DNA of 64,000 bases from an uncultured Flavobacteriaceae bacterium. Its GTDB lineage: Bacteria > Bacteroidota > Bacteroidia > Flavobacteriales > Flavobacteriaceae. The stretch covers positions 1,795,953 to 1,859,952 of the forward strand of contig CALSTP010000001.1 of NCBI GenBank assembly GCA_943789305.1. The letters are read 5' to 3'. The translations under genes were made by a program, and so were the position numbers. Below, piece by piece: positions 52,888-61,393 of the stretch (within the stretch, counting starts at the first letter, position 1; each line of letters begins with the position of its first letter). Below the pieces are notes generated by a model. The model made no database searches. It was not told where the DNA came from and saw only the letters and a list, made by a program, of their open reading frames with translations.

Positions 52888-53494
52888 ATTCTATATCCAT
52901 TTTTAATGTATCGCTAAAATGACTAATCACAGATGCAATTTCTGAATCAACTAATAAATATTCAATTGTATAACTTCCCTCAGAAGTTTTGTATATTCTG
53001 TTTGATTCTTTAATGTTTAAATCTTCAAGCTTAATACTTTCATCTGATGTGAACGATATTATCAATAACCTTTTTACAATTTTAACATCAGTTTTTGTGC
53101 TAAAACGATTTAAAAGAATATAAATAATGGTCATAATTACACCCAAAATTTCTTTTTCTGCTGCAATAGAAATCGAAACTGCCATCAACATTAACAACGT
53201 GATAATTTGTTCAGGTTCTTTAATTGCTGTTCTAAAACGAATAATCGACAAAGCACCTATTAATCCTAAAGAAAGGGCCAATGAAGATTTTATCACAACA
53301 ACAATCAAAGTTATTGCTATTGAAAAAGTGTAAATATTCTTGGCGAAAAAAAGTTTATTATCGTTAGAAAAACTATTGCGTAAATAATTTAATCTAATTA
53401 AGGATGTCATTCCTAAAAGGAGAATCAACCCAAAGATTAATCTTAAATAGTTTATTTCTGTTAAAAAATCTTCTTTTAAAAAAAGTTCATTCAT
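52874..53494 (-). CDS. DUF4956 membrane protein
   Basis: A 206-residue protein. Membrane helices at about 15-35, 55-75 and 85-125, with the signature SLALSLGLIGALSIIRFR, TAIKEPEQI between them, then a soluble ferredoxin-like C-terminal part (about 135-206). DUF4956 proteins are membrane partners of VTC-domain proteins in many bacteria and archaea; the function is unknown. Overlaps the CotH-like gene by 14 bases and follows the ABC transporter by 10. Confidence 0.88.
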   Translation of the reverse strand: MNELFLKEDFLTEINYLRLIFGLILLLGMTSLIRLNYLRNSFSNDNKLFFAKNIYTFSIAITLIVVVIKSSLALSLGLIGALSIIRFRTAIKEPEQIITLLMLMAVSISIAAEKEILGVIMTIIYILLNRFSTKTDVKIVKRLLIISFTSDESIKLEDLNIKESNRIYKTSEGSYTIEYLLVDSEIASVISHFSDTLKMDIEYEVS

Positions 53495-53504
53495 GCTAAT
53501 TGTT

Positions 53505-55232
53505 TTAAGTTGGTTCTATTGTTTTATTATTGACTTTATAAACTTTATCACACCTATTTAGGATATCCGTTCTGTGAGAGATCATTAAAATTGTGATTTC
53601 TTTAGACAACGAATAAATAGAATCAACAATTTCATTTTCGGTGGTTTTATCTAACGCGCTTGTGGCCTCATCTAAAATTAATATTTTAGGGTTTTTATAT
53701 AGTGCTCTAGCAATTCCTATACGCTGAATTTGACCTCCAGACAGTTTAACTCCTCGCTCTCCAATCTTTTTTTCAATATCAAAATTGTTTCGCTTGAAGT
53801 ATTTGTCTAGACCTACGGATTTCAACGCATAATTTAGGGCGTTTTCATCAATATCCTTCTGGTCAATCCCGAAAGCGATATTTTGTTTAATGCTATCGTC
53901 CATAAGCATAATGGACTGAGGGACGTAACCAATTATGTCAAGCCACTTATCTCGACCATTTTTCAGATTTTGGTTGTCAATTAATATGTTTCCTTTTGTG
54001 GGCTGAATAAGGCTTAACAATAAATCAATGAGTGTGCTTTTGCCACATCCAGACTCACCGATTAAACCAATTTTTTCTCCTTTGAATATTTGAATATTAA
54101 GCTGATCAAATACGGTGTTCTTTTTGTTATAACTAAATGAAACATTTTCAAATCTAATGGAATGATTGAATACTTGTGGTTTTTCATTTTGAATTTCACT
54201 TATAAACTTCACAGCTGAGGCAGTCTCTTTTTCAATAATTTGGTAGCTGGGGAGGTGAAAGCTTAATTTTTGATAGGCTCCAATAATTCTATTGATAGAA
54301 GGTAATATTCGAAATATTCCAACAAGAAATACACTTATCTTAATCAGGATACCTTTGATTTCATTTCCATCAATAATCAAAAAAATAACAAAACTCAATA
54401 ATCCTAAAACAGCAACAAACTCGAAATAATAACGTGGGATTTGACTAAATGTTTTTTGGTTTTTAGTTATGTTGGCTTTAATCTTATTTGCTCTTTCAAA
54501 ACGATTAAAATAAAAATTTTCTTTTTGGAAAATTTTAACCTCTCTAATTGAGGTAATACTCTCTGATAGTAATTTGGCAATATAATTGTCAATTTCTTCT
54601 CTAGACTTACCCCATTTAAATATTGGAGTTTTGATTAAGTATATAAATATAAAGGCAAAAAAACTGATCAATAAAATAGTAAAAAAAGTAGCTTTAGTTT
54701 CAATTAAAATTAATGTAAGTACGATCGAAAAAGCAATGGATGACTCTGTTATTAACGTTAAAAAAGAATGAATAAACTCCATAAATAAATGGAGTTCTAC
54801 TTGAAAGTTTTTAATTAATTTAGATGAACTGTTTTTTACATGAAATGAATAATCAATTGTAAAGTATTTATTGATCATTTTATTGCCAGTGTCGTAGGTT
54901 AAATTGGCTAAGAACCTATTCTTGTAGTACACTAATCCCATTAGGAAAGTAGACCTTAAAAAATAAAAAGCAATTAATCCACCCAATAAATAAGTTTGAA
55001 CAACTGAATACGTTAGGTTAAGTGATTTTGTAATATCCTGTATGAGCGTATAATTCAATAGTTTTTCTTGATCGAGTAAAATATTTAAAACTGGCAAAAG
55101 AAGACCAAGTCCAATTACTTCTAAAATCATTCCGATTAGCAAGCCAAAAATAAGCAGTATAAAACCTCTTCGGTGACTTTTCGTTAAAAGGAAAATCAAA
55201 ACATTTTTGTAATCTTTCATAGTCTGATTCAT
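53505..55232 (-). CDS. ABC exporter/flippase (MsbA/PglK type)
   Basis: A 575-residue half-transporter: six-helix membrane domain (about 20-320) and ATPase domain. Walker A GESGCGKST near 391, signature LSGGQIQRIGIARAL near 490, Walker B ILILDEATSALD near 511. The RILPSINRIIGAYQKL segment is typical of PglK-like lipid-linked oligosaccharide flippases. No Wzx-type flippase is seen in the island, so this is the best candidate to flip the undecaprenyl-PP glycan. Ugd lies immediately upstream, DUF4956 downstream. Confidence 0.92.
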   Translation of the reverse strand: MNQTMKDYKNVLIFLLTKSHRRGFILLIFGLLIGMILEVIGLGLLLPVLNILLDQEKLLNYTLIQDITKSLNLTYSVVQTYLLGGLIAFYFLRSTFLMGLVYYKNRFLANLTYDTGNKMINKYFTIDYSFHVKNSSSKLIKNFQVELHLFMEFIHSFLTLITESSIAFSIVLTLILIETKATFFTILLISFFAFIFIYLIKTPIFKWGKSREEIDNYIAKLLSESITSIREVKIFQKENFYFNRFERANKIKANITKNQKTFSQIPRYYFEFVAVLGLLSFVIFLIIDGNEIKGILIKISVFLVGIFRILPSINRIIGAYQKLSFHLPSYQIIEKETASAVKFISEIQNEKPQVFNHSIRFENVSFSYNKKNTVFDQLNIQIFKGEKIGLIGESGCGKSTLIDLLLSLIQPTKGNILIDNQNLKNGRDKWLDIIGYVPQSIMLMDDSIKQNIAFGIDQKDIDENALNYALKSVGLDKYFKRNNFDIEKKIGERGVKLSGGQIQRIGIARALYKNPKILILDEATSALDKTTENEIVDSIYSLSKEITILMISHRTDILNRCDKVYKVNNKTIEPT

Positions 55233-56641
55233 TTAAAATAAAATTCCTATTTGATTTAAATCAGTGTTTTTAAAATTAAAACTCAACAAATTCCTCCCAT
55301 CAAAAACCTTTGCTGGCTGCATCATTTTTTCGGCAATAGTATTCCAATCATACGATTTAAACTCATCCCACTCGGTTAGAATTGCCGCCGCAAAAGAACT
55401 ATCTAAAGCTCCGGTATGTTCTTTATGAACAACACAGCGTTTTAGCTTAGACTCAATTTCTTTATTAGACTCGTTTCTTGCCTCCCAAAGAGTAGTAAGA
55501 TCTTGATGAATTCGAGCTTCGTTTACCATGGGTCAAAAACATGAACTTCTGCCCCTTCTTCTAGTAGAATATCGGCAACATAAATGGCTGCTGATTCTCT
55601 GGAGTCGTTCGTGTCTTTTTTAAAAGCCCAACCTAAAAGGGTTACTTTTTTCTGATTGACGGTTCCGTTTAATCCCGTAATTATTTTTTTAGCAAATCGA
55701 TTTTTTTGATAATCATTTATCTTAACAACTTGATGCCAATACTCCGCCACTTCCTCTAACCCATAATGTTTACACAAGTAAACAAGATTCAAAATATCTT
55801 TTTGAAAACAGCTTCCTCCAAAACCTACAGATGCTTTTAAGAATTTTGGTCCAATTCTAGTATCCATTCCTATTGCTTTTGAAACCTCTTCTACATTAGC
55901 TCCTGTTTCTTCGCATAGAGCGGATAAGCTATTGATCGATGAGATGCGCTGAGCTAGCATTGCATTGGACGCTAACTTTGAAAGTTCGGACGACCATACA
56001 TTTGTAGTTAAGTATTTTATCTTTTGGTATCCAATTAGCATAAATAGAAACTAAAGCATGCTACTGCAGCTTTTCCAGTTTTTGTATCATCGCCACCAAC
56101 AAGAACTCTGTCGGACTTGAATAAGTCTTGAATCGCAGTTCCTTCTGCCAAAAACTCAGGATTGGATAGAACTTCAAAATAAACTCCTTTTGTATTTGAG
56201 CTGAGAACTTCTTTTATTTTTTCGGCTGTACGAACGGGTAAAGTCGATTTTTCGATTACAATTTTATCGGAATTAGCAACTTCAGCAATTTGTCTTGCAC
56301 ATTTTTCTACAAAGGTGAGGTCGGCTGCAAAGCCTTTTCCTTCTCCATAGGTTTTGGTGGGAGTATTAACTGCCATGAAAATCATCTGAGCTTCCTCTAT
56401 GGCTTTTTCAACATCGGTCGAGAAAAAGAGGTTTCTTTCGCGTAGCTTCTGCAACTACTTCTTTTAGTCCTGGTTCATATATTGGTAACTGGTCTAAATC
56501 TGCATGGTTCCATGCAGCAATCCGTTGCTCGTTTATATCTACAACAGTGACTTTAATGTTTGGGCATTTAAGCGCAATAACAGCCATAGTAGGGCCTCCC
56601 ACATAGCCCGCACCAATACAACAAATATTATTGATTTTCAT
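55233..56641 (-). pseudogene. ugd: UDP-glucose 6-dehydrogenase with four single-base indels
   Basis: Animal-type long Ugd (corrected length about 468). [21 protein letters not shown] (NAD site) is in one frame, [15 protein letters not shown] to SNPEFLAEGTAIQDL in a second, a short [11 protein letters not shown] patch in a third, then [21 protein letters not shown] and [14 protein letters not shown] (catalytic Cys), and finally NEARIHQDLTTLWEA with a C-terminal dimer part. The shifts are near 56445 (+1), 56065 (+1), 56010 (+1) and 55529 (-1); net +2 agrees with 1,409 bases. Makes UDP-GlcA. Its start overlaps the regulator stop. Either truly dead or a poor consensus. Confidence 0.88.
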
Positions 56642-57140
56642 AAAGTGTTATACTTTTTTGGTTGGGGTTTTGCTTAGAGGCTAGATAAAAATTGACTTTA
56701 CGATCAATTAAATCCTCCACCTTTTTTTCTAGGGCTTCTATATATTCTGTATTGAGTTTATTTCCTATTAAAACAACATCTATCGTTCCTGAATCTCTGC
56801 CCTCTGCATAATCACCAACTAGGAGTATCGTTTGAACTGGACCCATTCTCTCCAAAACACGTTCTATGATTTCTTCAAGTCCTAAATGTTTATAAACTAC
56901 TTTTTGAAGGATTTCAAACAAAGGGTGGTTTGTATTAGCCTTGTAAGCAACCTTATTTTGATCTTTAAATTTTTCTAGATAACCCGCTTCTGAAAGATGA
57001 TTCAGCTCTTTACGAATGGAGTTTGTAGATTCATTAAATTCTGTAGCTAATCCATTTAAATACCCGCTATTCGCTTGATTAATAAAAAATTTTATCAACA
57101 AGCGAAGGCGAGTTTTGGATGTAATCAGTTTATTAAGCAC
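56628..57140 (-). CDS. Winged-helix regulator fused to a nucleotidyltransferase fold
   Basis: A 170-residue protein. Residues 1-75 are an ArsR/MarR-like winged helix ([38 protein letters not shown]), residues 90-165 a MNT-type nucleotidyltransferase fold ([22 protein letters not shown]), with the catalytic GS-x-D/E loop changed to GDYAEGR and one Asp pair kept. In Bacteroidota such proteins open capsule loci and presumably control them. GTG start, own consensus promoter (57164-57194). Intact, though its neighbours on both sides are frameshifted. Confidence 0.87.
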   Translation of the reverse strand: MLNKLITSKTRLRLLIKFFINQANSGYLNGLATEFNESTNSIRKELNHLSEAGYLEKFKDQNKVAYKANTNHPLFEILQKVVYKHLGLEEIIERVLERMGPVQTILLVGDYAEGRDSGTIDVVLIGNKLNTEYIEALEKKVEDLIDRKVNFYLASKQNPNQKSITLYENQ

Positions 57141-57163
57141 TATAAATGTTTTAATCTAAGTAA

Positions 57164-57194
57164 CAAAAGTACTTAAAATAAATACATAATGCAA
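57164..57194 (-). promoter_or_regulatory. Promoter of the island regulator
   Basis: Minus strand: TTG (57194-57192), 20-base spacer, TACTTTTG (57171-57164), 24 bases before the GTG at 57140. It lies over the 3' end of the Wzy-TPR gene. Confidence 0.7.
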
Positions 57195-59524
57195 CTTAAT
57201 TTCTGCAATATTTTTGAAATTCTTGCTGATACATTCGTTTTAGGGTAGGTATTCATTAGCTTTAAGAAAACTGCGCAAGCTTCTGGAACTTTCCCAATTT
57301 TATATAATGCCAGTCCTTTATATCGAAGTGCTTTTTCTTTTAGGGCATCGTTTTCGAGAACTTTGTGTAATATCAAAATAACGAATTGCTTCTTCAAATT
57401 GATTGTTTTGATATAATGCTAGTCCACTATTGAGTGCGTAAGTGTATTCGAGTGGATCTAAATCAAAAGCTTGCTTGAACTGTCCTGAGGCAACTTCAAA
57501 ACTTCGAAGCATTATAAGATTCTGTTCCTCTTTTGTATAATTGCTCTGCTTGGACTACACGTTGCTGACCGTAAGTAAGAATTCGGTATAGATTGAATAT
57601 ATCCTTATCTAAAGGATAAAGCTTAAACGCCTCTGAAGCTTTATCCATTACAAAAGGATCACCCAAAGAAGATACTTGAGCTAAAGCTCGCAGGTATATT
57701 ACCCAAATGATGGCAGTATCCCCCGCAAGTAGAACGAACATGTTCAAAAGCATGCGTTTATACCCTCCCTATCTGCTCTGAGCAGTCAATCGCATTCATG
57801 TATATATTGTAATGCGGCATATTGTTGGGAAGATTGTAAAAAGCCAATTTTGAATAATGATACGCACTATCAATCTTTTGTTCTTGTAAAAAGAATTGTG
57901 CTCTTAAATTCTCACCAAAATAAATTTGAGGATTGTCTTTTGAACCAAGCTGTGCATATTCATGTGCTTTTTCTTTCAAGTTATTGAGATAAAAATAACG
58001 AGCTTTCATTGCTTTTATGGGCATAGCTGTTTCTGTTAGATTTGGGAAATCGTCCTCAATTTCTTCGAGTTGACTTAAAGATAAATTGAATTTCCCTGAA
58101 TTAAATTCATACAATAAAACTCCTTGCTGTTTTAGGGACTGAAAAGATAGGATATGAATCACTATCCCTGGAATAAGTAGTAATAAAGACAAGCCAAATA
58201 TAAGTTTAGAGGTAATCTTGTTAAAAGGCTTTACGTCATTTTTGGAAAATCGATTGAGATAAATAGATAGCAAAAGTCCCATATACAAAGCCAGAGAGGA
58301 TTGCATTAATGGCCGTGCAACTGGAAAATTTAATCCAGCATCTATTCCATAGATAATAAAAGGTAAAACTAACAGAAACAAAGAAAAGTCAGTATTCCCA
58401 TCTTCTTTACGTTGCACGTAAAGCAAGCGGAAAAGATAAAAAGTTAGTATCAAAAATAGACTTAGATAAGCAATACCACCCAAGATACCTACCTCAGCAA
58501 AAACATGAATAAAATCATTGTGAGCATGATAGGGCACTGTGTAACCTTTAACATGTTCTTTACCATAAGAGATCGAAGCAATTTTCCAATTCCCAAGACC
58601 TGAAGCAATTATGGGGTTATCATTAACATAATCATAAGCATCTCCCCAGTATTGAAAACGCCCATTGGAGGATTGTTCTGTAAACTCAATTGCTTCCAAT
58701 TGACTTCCAATATTCCCTTTCTTTTGGGAATTAGTAAAAGCAATATTAACTAAAATAGCCAATAAATAAGGAGTAAGAGTCAGGCCAATATTGGCTATGT
58801 TTTTTCTTTTATCTTTTTTGTTTTTAAATAAAGTAAATATTAAAAAAAGTATAAAAATTATAAATACTATGGATGAACTTAAAATTGCAGCTCGAGCATA
58901 TAAGATGGATATTGCAAAAGTTGCTAAAAACAACATGATAAATAAAATTGTTTTCACCAATTTTCTAGAAGCTGAAATTAATGAAAACAATACAAACGGA
59001 ATTTTAAAAGCAATTGAAGCTGAAGTGATGTTTTTATTTCCAGCTACTCCTTTTAAATTCATTGCTGTAAAATCAGGTGTTTCTAATTCTGTAAAAAAAT
59101 CACTGTAAAACGATGACAATTCAAAGATCAAAAAACCAAGAAAAATGCGGTTAATTATTTGAACCTTATTTTCTAAATTATGAAGTAAAAGAAAACAGAA
59201 AAAAACTGCAAAAAAAGTATTCCCAACTCTGGGAATATTAAGCAAAGTTTCGGTAGAGTTAATGGCATAAAAATAAGACAACCCCGACCATATAAAATAG
59301 AATAAATAAACATATATATAATTCGACTTAAATAATTTAGATAAACCCGTGTTTGCAGATGAGTTCGGATTAAAAAGAAAAAACAAACATGTTAGAATAT
59401 TTACCGCCCCTAAATAAACCCATTGCGGAGCCAAAATATCAATAGCTCCATTATTACCTAAAGATCCAGTAATAATATATAAAATAAGTAATATGTAATT
59501 AGGTAGGTTTTGATTTGAATTCAT
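57173..59524 (-). pseudogene. O-antigen polymerase/ligase-like membrane protein with TPR tail; tail frameshifted
   Basis: Bases 59524-57758 encode an intact membrane part of about 588 residues: ten or more helices and the Wzy_C signature GRFQYWGDAYDYV, GLGNWKI, YHAHNDFIHVFAEVGILGG (about 310-370), characteristic of WaaL, Wzy and PglL enzymes. Two TPR-like stretches follow before the stop. Beyond it the TPR domain goes on in three more frames (ALAQVSSLGDPFVMDKASEAF; NSGLALYQNNQFEEAIRYF; YKGLALYKIGKVPEACAVF) to 57173, so at least three indels exist at about 57740, 57500 and 57380. Start set at ATG 59524, behind a full promoter. It could polymerise the glycan or ligate it to lipid A or protein. 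Confidence 0.82.
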
Positions 59525-59538
59525 GGTTATATTTTTTT

Positions 59539-59566
59539 CAAATATAACAAAAAAATAGACTAGCAA
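59539..59566 (-). promoter_or_regulatory. Promoter at the head of the glycan island
   Basis: Minus strand TTG (59566-59564), 17-base spacer, TATATTTG (59546-59539), 14 bases before the ATG at 59524. The region 59570-59749 shows no other feature. Confidence 0.68.
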
Positions 59567-59749
59567 AAATGGGGCTTTATTTACTAAAATCATGGGGTCT
59601 TCTGGTGTATAATTATCCCCGATTTATTTAAACGTTTATCTAAAGATTAGAATGTTTAAAAAACACCCTTTCAAAAGAAACCTATCTCAATATTCAATAA
59701 TCTAGATGTAAATTAGAAAGCCTCTTTTAGAAATCATATCTTAGACCCT

Positions 59750-61045
59750 ATGAAAATAATTTTTGTTGCCAGTTGCTTGTTTTTGAATCTGTTTTGTTTA
59801 AACGCACAAAACAAGCTTGAACGCAAACTTTTAAAGGCAGTTAAAAATGAGCCATCCTTTAATGGTGCTCAGGTAGGGATTACGTTAATGGATCTTGAGA
59901 AAAAAAAGGAACTTGTTGCCATCCATTCTGAAAAAAGAATCCTTCCTGCTTCCTTAGTAAAGCTTCTTACCTTGTATGGTGGAATCCAAAAGTTTGGAGA
60001 TTCCCTTCCAGCATTACATTACAAAAAGGAAAAAAATCGTTTTTACTTTTGGTCTTCGGGATATCCGTTAGTTAATCATCCACTGTACAAAGACAACACT
60101 GTTACTTCTTTTTTAAACCAGCAAAAAGACTCGTTATTTTATGTCAGTAGACCTATGATATCCTCACCTCTAGGAATAGGTTGGGCTTGGGATGACCAGG
60201 CTTATTATTTCTCTGCAAAGAAGTCAAGTTTCCCAGTTTATGGAAATGTTGTTGAAATTAAATCAAATCCAAACCCTGAGCAACTTCAATTCAATCCCTC
60301 TTTTTTTGAAAATACACTAAAACATACCGTTGAAAAAGATCACTACATATTTCGAACCAATGATCATGTTTATAAACTAAGTCGATTTCAAAAAGACTCA
60401 ATATATGTTCCTTTTATTCCCTCCGATTCTCTTGTTATCAAAGTTTTGAGAAATACGCTCAATTCTCCTGTTTACAGTGAACCAAAAAAAACAGACATTC
60501 ATTTTAATTCTAAAACATTGAATACTTCTGTTGAAAAGGTTTACAAAGCAATTATTCAAGACAGTGATAATTTAATCGCGGAATCTTTAATGTTAATGCT
60601 TTCGGGAACAGAACAATGGCAACTTGACACCGCATTGGGAATCAATATTATCCATCGACAAAATAAAATGATGTACGAAAACATTGTACAAGTTGATGGG
60701 TCAGGTTTATCTAGAAATAACCTTTTAACCCACGAGGTCCTGATTGAGGTTCTCAATAAAATACATAAATCCTCAAGTAGCCTAAAAATCAAAGACTATT
60801 TTCCACAGGCAAATTCGGAAGGAACTTTATATATGTATGCTCCAAATTATGATATGTCTTTTGTATACGCAAAAACAGGTAGTATGAAAAACAATCATCT
60901 TTTGGCTGGATATTTATTATCCCCCTCAAACAAGCCCTATTGTTTTATAGTGTCAGTAAATAATTACAAAGGAGAAAAAAGATCCATTCAAAGGAATATT
61001 GCAGATTTACTGCTGGTTATAAGTAACAAAATGAAACTTAATTAA
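59750..61045 (+). CDS. dacB: D-alanyl-D-alanine carboxypeptidase (PBP4/DacB, peptidase S13)
   Basis: A periplasmic penicillin-binding protein that trims or cuts peptidoglycan cross-links. It has 431 residues and a signal peptide (about 1-19, LNAQ). Active-site motifs: SLVK at 68-71 (SxxK), DSDNLIAESL (SxN), DGSGLSRNNLL, and AKTGSMKNNH (KTG). It lacks much of the insertion seen in E. coli DacB (477 residues). Divergent from the island's Wzy gene; followed by a strong terminator about 110 bases downstream. Confidence 0.93.
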   Translation: MKIIFVASCLFLNLFCLNAQNKLERKLLKAVKNEPSFNGAQVGITLMDLEKKKELVAIHSEKRILPASLVKLLTLYGGIQKFGDSLPALHYKKEKNRFYFWSSGYPLVNHPLYKDNTVTSFLNQQKDSLFYVSRPMISSPLGIGWAWDDQAYYFSAKKSSFPVYGNVVEIKSNPNPEQLQFNPSFFENTLKHTVEKDHYIFRTNDHVYKLSRFQKDSIYVPFIPSDSLVIKVLRNTLNSPVYSEPKKTDIHFNSKTLNTSVEKVYKAIIQDSDNLIAESLMLMLSGTEQWQLDTALGINIIHRQNKMMYENIVQVDGSGLSRNNLLTHEVLIEVLNKIHKSSSSLKIKDYFPQANSEGTLYMYAPNYDMSFVYAKTGSMKNNHLLAGYLLSPSNKPYCFIVSVNNYKGEKRSIQRNIADLLLVISNKMKLN

Positions 61046-61101
61046 CAGTAAGTGTTAATAAATTTGATCAACTAATTAATGTAATTGTTCATCGTATTTA
61101 G

Positions 61102-61198
61102 TACATTTGTGGCATCTATCGTTATAGCCTTTATAAACAAAGTGTTGTAAATCTTTAAACCTCTACTTTTACAAATTATAAGTAGAGGTTTTTTTTTT
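61102..61198 (+). ncRNA. Candidate small RNA (about 80 nt) between dacB and the surface lipoprotein
   Basis: TACATTTG at 61102-61109 (promoter-like; TTG at 61085-61087 is a bit close, 14 bases) is followed by a terminator with an 11-bp stem, AACCTCTACTT (61158-61168) / AAGTAGAGGTT (61180-61190), and nine T. No frame of any length lies between. The transcript would be about 80 bases. The alternative is that the hairpin simply ends dacB. Confidence 0.4.
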
Positions 61199-61199
61199 A
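61158..61199 (+). terminator. Strong intrinsic terminator
   Basis: An 11-bp perfect stem with an 11-base loop, followed by nine T. It ends either dacB or the small RNA candidate. The rest of 61046-61393 holds only the promoter-like box and AT-rich leader sequence. Confidence 0.88.
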
Positions 61200-61304
61200 T
61201 GATGATTCGTGTAGTTTGGTAAATCATTCCCTAAAATTGGTCTTAATAGTTAAATTTTGTGTAAATTAGAGAAATAAAAATTTTTATTTTTTTTTTAAAA
61301 CTAT

Positions 61305-61333
61305 TTGAAAGTTCAATTATATCTCTATATTTG
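61305..61333 (+). promoter_or_regulatory. Promoter of the surface lipoprotein
   Basis: TTG at 61305-61307, 18-base spacer, TATATTTG at 61326-61333. The leader of about 55 bases is almost pure A/T, as in strongly translated Bacteroidota messages. Confidence 0.72.
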
Positions 61334-61393
61334 CAAACATATGTTAATCTAAAAAATAAAAGCATTATTAATTTTAATTTAATTTTTATCAAA

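Noticed and set aside
58791..59108. A 105-residue plus-strand frame opposite the Wzy-like gene
   Set aside because: Antisense of membrane-helix coding; Lys/Ile/Asn-rich shadow without a promoter.
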